From an uncultured Clostridia bacterium (GTDB taxonomy: Bacteria > Bacillota > Clostridia > Lachnospirales > CAMVHY01): a DNA stretch of 29,013 nt. The stretch lies in contig CAMKTI010000006.1 in assembly GCA_946415665.1 (NCBI GenBank), forward strand, positions 1-29,013, read 5' to 3'. This document shows, one piece after another, positions 24,441 through 29,013 of the stretch. Positions within the stretch are counted from its first letter, which is position 1, and the number at the start of each line of letters is the position of its first letter. The notes under the pieces were generated by a model. That model did not search any database. It had not been told where the DNA came from and saw only the letters and a program-made list of their open reading frames with translations. The translations under genes were made by a program, and so were the position numbers.

Positions 24441-25628
24441 TCAATTTACATACAAATTTCTCAGCTCATCAAAATCATTTACCAACTTATATCTAAAATG
24501 AATCTCACCCAAAATATTTTTATACTGCTTATTCAAATTTAATTGCCGTTTTATTTCATCCGTTCCATACCAAACATTTTTTTTATCTTTTTCTAAAGCT
24601 GCTTTATAATCCGCCATTCCAATATATAATTTAACTTTACTATTTTTTACTTTTTCATTCCACCAATCAATCACAGTTTTATAATCTGCTTTTTCATGAC
24701 CAATCTGCCAATAAACCTGTGGAGCTATATAATCCACCATGTTATTTTTTATCCAATATAAACTATCGCAATATAAATTATTATAAGATTCAAAAGCTTG
24801 TGTTTTGCTTCCTTCCGGATGTGTTTTTTTGTTTGCCCAAACACCTGCCGGACTGACTCCGAATTCTATTTTTTTATTTTCTTCATGCACGCGTTTATTT
24901 AACTCATTAATTAATTTATTTATATTATCGCGACGGAAATCGTCTATATTAACAAAATTCTGCCCATATTTTTTAAACGATTCATCATCTTCAAATTCTT
25001 TTCCGGGATAAAAATAATCATCCAAATGAATTCCGTCGACATCATAATTTTTTACTATTTCAACCGCACCATTAATTATTAATTCTCTTACTTCAGGAAT
25101 TGCCGGATCAAAATAATAATTTCCATCCTTTTTATATTTTACAACCCATTTTCTTTCGCCACTCGCATGTTTTTTAGCAGGATTATTTTTGTCGAGCGAA
25201 TTAAACTCTTCATCTCCATTTTTCGTGATTCTAAATGGATTTATCCAGGCATGTAATTTTATTTTTTTTTCATGACATTTTTTTACCCAATAATCCAATA
25301 CGTCAAAATTATCTTCTGGAGCAAGACCTTGTTGCCCTGTTAAATATTTGCTACATGGAAAATATTTTGATTTATAAAAAGCATCACACGACGGTCGAAC
25401 TTGCAAAAATATATCCGTCATTTTCATTTTTTTACAATTGTTTATTATCAAATCCGCTTGCTCTTTTAATAATTTGGAATCAGTTGTTGGTTTATCTGGA
25501 TAATCAAGCGAAAAAATTGTTGTAACCCAAATACCTCTCATTCGATTTCTTTCTTCGCCATAAATTTTTATATTGCTAAACAAAAATAAAGCCAAAACTA
25601 TCATCACAATCACATTTTTTTTCTTCAC
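24441..25628 (-). CDS. Secreted glycosidase-like protein, GHL10 (DUF187/YngK) family
   Basis: The 395-residue protein starts with a signal peptide (KKKNVIVMIVLALFLFSNIK, about 1-24). A TIM-barrel domain of the GHL10 family follows: RGIWVTTIFSLDYP, IFLQVRPSCDAFYKSKYFP, KLHAWINPFRIT, YYFDPAIPEVRELI, the acidic motif VDGIHLDDYFYP (about 197-208), FGVSPAGVWAN and DYIAPQVYWQIGH. Members are thought to act on cell-wall or other glycans, with the Asp pair in HLDDY as likely active-site residues. The start is the GTG at 25628, 12 bases after GGAG; upstream codons extend past the ribosome binding site. Similar Firmicute proteins are sometimes tied to sporulation or germination, which would suit its place beside sipL, but this is inference. 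Confidence 0.88.
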   Translation of the reverse strand: MKKKNVIVMIVLALFLFSNIKIYGEERNRMRGIWVTTIFSLDYPDKPTTDSKLLKEQADLIINNCKKMKMTDIFLQVRPSCDAFYKSKYFPCSKYLTGQQGLAPEDNFDVLDYWVKKCHEKKIKLHAWINPFRITKNGDEEFNSLDKNNPAKKHASGERKWVVKYKKDGNYYFDPAIPEVRELIINGAVEIVKNYDVDGIHLDDYFYPGKEFEDDESFKKYGQNFVNIDDFRRDNINKLINELNKRVHEENKKIEFGVSPAGVWANKKTHPEGSKTQAFESYNNLYCDSLYWIKNNMVDYIAPQVYWQIGHEKADYKTVIDWWNEKVKNSKVKLYIGMADYKAALEKDKKNVWYGTDEIKRQLNLNKQYKNILGEIHFRYKLVNDFDELRNLYVN

Positions 25629-25766
25629 TATAATTCCACACTCCAATTTTAAAAATAAATTTAAAGCCACTTTATTTTATAACACCATTTATTATTTTTC
25701 AAACGTTATATATTTTTTTGCTGCGCATATATATAAATTATTACAAGCGTTTGGAGGTTTTTATTT

Positions 25767-27014
25767 ATGCTTTACAATCGATTTTTTATAAATTTAAATC
25801 AAGTCGATTCAAATTATGCGATTAAAAATAAAAAAATTATCGGTCGTTGTAAAATCGAAAAACATGGAAATTTTGGGCAAATATATGTTTGGGTACAAAA
25901 TTTAAAATCGGGCAAATATGATTTTTATTTGATAAGCAAAAAAACAAATTCGTTTCACAAAAACAAAATTGGCGAAATAAAAATAGATGAACGAGGATAC
26001 GGAGAATTAAATTTTAATTTCGATACAAATAATTCCGTAAATAAAAATTTAAATTGTGAAGAGATAAATATTGTCGCGTTAACAACCAAAGATAAAATTT
26101 TAATAGTTGCTGAAGGATATAAAAATAATTTTCACATGGATTGGTATGATGACTTTAAAAATAATTTTTTTGAAAGTGAAAATCAGATAAAAAACAATGA
26201 CCCGGTAAAAAAAATTAATTCGATTGAAGCAGAAAAAATTAGCGTGGTTAAAAATTTAGACGAGAAAAATAATTCGGATTGCGAGCATAAAAAAAATAAT
26301 GATGCAGAAACAAAATTTGACGAAAATAAAATTTGCGACGATGAGAATAAAACAAAAATTAAAAACGATTTATCCGAGACAGAAAAAAATGTTTCAAATC
26401 AAAATATCAACCAAAAAAATAATCATAATTATCAACTCGATAAAAATTTTGACGCAGAAAAAAATAATGGTGAGAAAGTAAAATCTCACGAAAATAAAAT
26501 TCTTGATACAGAAAAAAAAGATGAATCCGAAACAAATTTAAATCAAAACACAGATATTTTTAGAATTATGGCAGAAAAAATAAAAAAAGAACTTGATGAT
26601 AAACGACAAACCGATTTCATGACACAAAAAAATCTGTCAAAAATAAATTGCGAAACAAAAAACGATTTGGATTTTCTTTTCGAAATAAATCAGCCGATAG
26701 AACCGTTTGAAACACAAAAAAAAGAGATAGACTGGGTTCGTTTATCTCTCAAAGAAATATCTTTTTTGCCAATAGATTTTTGGAATTTAATCAATCATCC
26801 ATTTATATTTTATGCTTATTTAAAAAACAAACATTTTATTTTGGGGCGCGAAAAAAATAATCAAAACAAATTTATTTTTGGCGTGCCAGATAAATATCAA
26901 TCCGAATATAAAACTTGTATGCAAAAATTTGGCTTCCAGCAATTTAAATTATGCCACGAAACAAAAAATATTTTTGATAACGATGGTTATTGGCTTATGT
27001 CAATCGACTTCTAA
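25767..27014 (+). CDS. Two-domain clostridial protein of unknown function with low-complexity linker
   Basis: The 415-residue protein has an N-terminal beta domain (about 1-135: KIEKHGNFGQIYVWVQNLKS, YDFYLISKK, GEIKIDERGYGELNF). A linker of about 140 residues made of Asn, Lys, Asp and Glu follows. The C-terminal domain (about 305-415) has ISFLPIDFWNLINHPFIFYA, KHFILGREKNN, FIFGVPDKYQSEY, MQKFGFQQFKLC and DGYWLMSIDF. I recall the same two-domain plan in uncharacterised clostridial proteins, but cannot name a characterised homologue. No signal peptide or membrane span is seen. GGAGG lies 8 bases before the ATG. Its stop overlaps the convergent OGG gene's stop by 3 bases. The linker is far from conserved-looking and probably disordered. 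Confidence 0.8.
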   Translation: MLYNRFFINLNQVDSNYAIKNKKIIGRCKIEKHGNFGQIYVWVQNLKSGKYDFYLISKKTNSFHKNKIGEIKIDERGYGELNFNFDTNNSVNKNLNCEEINIVALTTKDKILIVAEGYKNNFHMDWYDDFKNNFFESENQIKNNDPVKKINSIEAEKISVVKNLDEKNNSDCEHKKNNDAETKFDENKICDDENKTKIKNDLSETEKNVSNQNINQKNNHNYQLDKNFDAEKNNGEKVKSHENKILDTEKKDESETNLNQNTDIFRIMAEKIKKELDDKRQTDFMTQKNLSKINCETKNDLDFLFEINQPIEPFETQKKEIDWVRLSLKEISFLPIDFWNLINHPFIFYAYLKNKHFILGREKNNQNKFIFGVPDKYQSEYKTCMQKFGFQQFKLCHETKNIFDNDGYWLMSIDF

Positions 27015-27865
27015 AATTTTTTGCCACGAAAATAATAAAATAAATATTGCTGCGCATATCCTGCTAAATCTCCAAAATTATTTTTTGCGAACTCATGTAT
27101 TCTTTTTATATCCGCATCTTTATCCCCAAAAAAAATTTTTTGCGATACTTTTTTAATCCATGTATCAATCGGAAAAATTTCGCGCCGACCATAAGCAAAT
27201 AATAAAACACAATCCGAAACTTTATCGCCAACTCCTTTTATCGACATTAAATTTTTTTTAATAATTTCTGTTTCGCGATTTTTTAAACTCTCTAAATCCA
27301 AACCATTTTTTATTTTATCCAACGCATCCAAAACATAATTTAATCTAAATCCCATTTTGCAATTCATAAGTTTTTCTTCGCTTGCATTTTCTAATTGCGA
27401 AAAATTTGGGAAGGCAAAATAATTTTTTTCGATTTCATTGCCAAACTCACGCGACATTTTTTCTATTATTTTTTTTATCCTTGGGATATTATTATTTTGC
27501 GAGATAATAAAAGAAATTAAAGTCTCAAATTTTTCCTGATTCAAAATTCTTATACCGCCACAAAAATTTATCGCTTCAGCTAAAATTTTATTTTTTTGCG
27601 CCAATATTTTTTTTATCTCCGCATAATTTCTTTCCAAATCAAAGTAATTAATCCAAGTATTTTCAAATTCATCAATCGAACACGGCCAAAAAAAAATTTT
27701 ATTATCATCCCGTTTTATATTTAATTTTTTTCCGTGGGCGATAATAAAATAATTATTTTTCTCACCCAAAAATCTAAAACACTGTCCGCATTCCAAAGTT
27801 TGCTTAATATCAAAATCATTAATATCAAAAACTTTTACTCCATTTTTATATTTTTTATACCTCAT
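27011..27865 (-). CDS. ogg: 8-oxoguanine DNA glycosylase/AP lyase (OGG1 type)
   Basis: The 284-residue enzyme has the OGG N-terminal domain with DIKQTLECGQCFRF. The helix-hairpin-helix region reads LMSIKGVGDKVSDCVLLFA, with catalytic Lys215, then PIDTW with catalytic Asp234. The Lys/Asp pair is what excises 8-oxoguanine and cuts the abasic strand. The size and the CGQCFR motif match the OGG1-like enzymes known from Clostridium species, which differ from the MutM enzyme used by most bacteria. GGAG lies 8 bases before the ATG. Its stop codon (27011-27013) overlaps the stop of the plus-strand gene ending at 27014, and no terminator separates them. Confidence 0.93.
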   Translation of the reverse strand: MRYKKYKNGVKVFDINDFDIKQTLECGQCFRFLGEKNNYFIIAHGKKLNIKRDDNKIFFWPCSIDEFENTWINYFDLERNYAEIKKILAQKNKILAEAINFCGGIRILNQEKFETLISFIISQNNNIPRIKKIIEKMSREFGNEIEKNYFAFPNFSQLENASEEKLMNCKMGFRLNYVLDALDKIKNGLDLESLKNRETEIIKKNLMSIKGVGDKVSDCVLLFAYGRREIFPIDTWIKKVSQKIFFGDKDADIKRIHEFAKNNFGDLAGYAQQYLFYYFRGKKF

Positions 27866-28144
27866 AAAAAAATCTCCAGTTCAAAAAAATTTATATTCAC
27901 AAAACAAATTCCAAATTAACATAAAAAAAAATTTATGACTAATCAGCCATAAAATTTTTTTTAATTCAAGCTCAAAAAAAAATTATCATATGCTAAAATC
28001 AAAACTTATCGCATAAAAAGTTTGTAACCGAAAAATTTTACATCCAAAAAACAAATACAATCGCAAATTTAATTTATAAAAAAGGGCACAAAAAAAGAGT
28101 GAACAAAATGTCTAATGTCATTAAGTTAAAATTTTGACTAAGTG
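27866..28144. other. AT-rich intergenic stretch
   Basis: No gene is seen. An AT hairpin with a TTTATG/CATAAA stem base and long A/T arms (about 27923-27962) could be a weak terminator. A ten-codon frame starting ATG 28109 (MSNVIKLKF) has no ribosome binding site I trust. The segment near 28110-28140 may be an outer edge of the IS4-type remnant, but no terminal repeat partner was found. Confidence 0.4.
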
Positions 28145-28185
28145 AAACAGCAGAAAAACAGTTGTTTTTCATGCTGTTTTTTTTG
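28145..28185 (+). terminator. Long hairpin with T-run beside the IS4-type remnant
   Basis: AAACAGCA-GAAAAACA pairs with TGTTTTTC-A-TGCTGTTT (28145-28160 with 28163-28179), a 16-bp stem with one bulged A and a 2-base loop, followed by Ts on the plus strand. No plus-strand gene ends here, so it may protect the former transposase from outside antisense transcription. Confidence 0.6.
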
Positions 28186-28248
28186 TTTCTTTCGTACAAA
28201 GTAGGCGGATTTGCATTTACTAAAAGTTTTTATTACAGATTTTATTCT

Positions 28249-28931
28249 TTATACTACTCTATTCTATATAAGAAAGCCGTGCAATATTTTTACTCTCAGT
28301 TTTCGTTATTGATGTCTGTCAGACCTAATGGAAATGATATCTCTTGCAATAATGGCCTCTAATATTGTGTGATGTTTAAAATATCCTGCACATGCTACTG
28401 TGAAGTTGCTAAAATTGGTGTATCGTCTTCATCTAGATTTGTAAAAATCGTTTCATAAAGGCCTGCGTTCACTTTAAAACATACAATTTGAAATCTAAGT
28501 TCACAAATTCGAATAAGAAAAAACCATCCTTTTTCTTGAATATGTGACATATTGTTGTATGATTCATAGACTTGATCTGCTATGCTCACTCAAATCCTGA
28601 CGTTTTTGCATAATGACATCCGTATGAACGCATTTAAGCGCAATAGATTGTATGTACAGTTGTTGACCATTTGCACCGGAGCAATAAGATGGAACATTAT
28701 CCGGATTGGTAGCATCGTTGCTGAACAAACGCAGAGGCAAGTTTGGTGCTGCGTCAAATGCATAAATGATTTCATTTTTTGTATACCCATAATTATTTTA
28801 ACTGTCATATGGAATGGTAACTTACTGTTTCAAATGAAGTTTTTGCCAGAGTTGATGCAGCATGAATCACGTCTACTTGCAACAGATTCAATTTCCAACA
28901 GTGAAGGTTTCTTAATATGTTTTGGATTCAT
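28249..28931 (-). pseudogene. Shredded IS4-family transposase
   Basis: From an ATG at 28931 with AAGGAG upstream, the minus strand reads MNPKHIKKPSLLEIESVASR...NFI, a TGA stop, then NSKLPFHMTVKIIMG in the same frame. Further transposase pieces appear in shifting frames: ATNPDNVPSYCSGANGQQL, HTDVIMQKRQDLSEHS, DQVYESYNNMSHIQEKGWFF, NAGLYETIFTNLDEDD and NFTVACAGYFKHHTILEAII with ARDIISIRSDRHQ, ending at TAA 28249-28251. These correspond in order to N-terminal, PGANGQ, IIQ, adjacent catalytic-region (RGYESYN...EKGW), YETI.TNL and C-terminal blocks of IS4-type transposases. The gene spans only about 680 bases against roughly 1.3 kb in intact relatives. Blocks between the N-terminus and ATNPD, and the region after TNLDEDD, are deleted. 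It has several stops and frameshifts and cannot be active. Confidence 0.85.
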
Positions 28932-29013
28932 ATATTATCTCCTTGCAACTAGAATTCATCTAGGCAGCGTTCACATAAAAAGCAAATCAAAAATAAAAGC
29001 AAGGGAGATGGTA

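Noticed and set aside
25680..25760. Sigma-E or sigma-K type promoter (CATATATA) before the gene at 25767
   Set aside because: The -10-like sequence is in pure AT alternation and no -35 lies at the right spacing.
28149..28808. Three short open frames (60-72 codons) near the window end as genes
   Set aside because: Two are pieces of the shredded IS4-type transposase and the third is the reverse of its C-terminal part.

Overview
The window is extremely AT-rich (by eye roughly a quarter G+C), uses strong GGAGG-type ribosome binding sites with frequent TTG/GTG starts, and carries Spo0A, YunB, a SipL-type SPOCS/LysM protein, RNase Y and a clostridial-type OGG. This points to an endospore-lineage Firmicute of the class Clostridia. 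TAA, TGA and TAG all act as stops, so the code is standard. Two decayed transposases, a large broken repeat-protein gene, gene duplications and several orphan membrane proteins suggest a host-restricted or symbiotic clostridium undergoing genome decay. The lifestyle is an inference, not something the sequence proves.

Layout. 1-1075 (minus): nicotinate phosphoribosyltransferase (cut by the window edge) behind yunB. 1277-2860 (minus): an Asn-rich orphan protein with a transmembrane hairpin and its own strong promoter. 3198-6258 (plus): a GltD-like FAD/Fe-S oxidoreductase overlapping a secreted, membrane-anchored papain-family (C1) peptidase. 6270-7134: a dead IS5-family transposase. 7173-8820: a tandem duplication of a multi-spanning membrane protein gene with its promoter and hairpin, one copy carrying an 85-bp tandem repeat. 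8899-9987: M24 Xaa-Pro peptidase. 10159-11538 (minus): zinc-ribbon/TPR membrane protein and a small acidic partner. 11777-14179 (plus): spo0A, a cytoplasmic subtilase and a coupled small protein. 14432-15562: another orphan with a transmembrane hairpin. 15567-16265 (minus): rluB. 16442-18376: RNase Y and a cold-shock protein. 18585-22642: one very large alpha-solenoid-like repeat gene split by a frameshift and two in-frame TAA codons. 22655-25628 (minus): SipL-like protein and a GHL10 glycosidase-like protein. 25767-27865: a conserved clostridial protein of unknown function convergent with an 8-oxoguanine glycosylase. 28249-28931 (minus): a shredded IS4-family transposase.

How it fits together. 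Housekeeping and sporulation functions (Spo0A, YunB, SipL, RNase Y, RluB, OGG, PncB) look intact with all visible key residues present, while lineage-specific genes and mobile elements are duplicating or decaying. The orphan genes have the clearest sigma-A promoters: three share a TTGACAAACAA -35 block and two have TTGTTT-17-(T/G)ATAAT. The most promising unknowns are these co-styled orphan membrane proteins and the modular repeat protein, which could be surface or host-interface factors. No tRNA, rRNA, CRISPR array or riboswitch was recognised.
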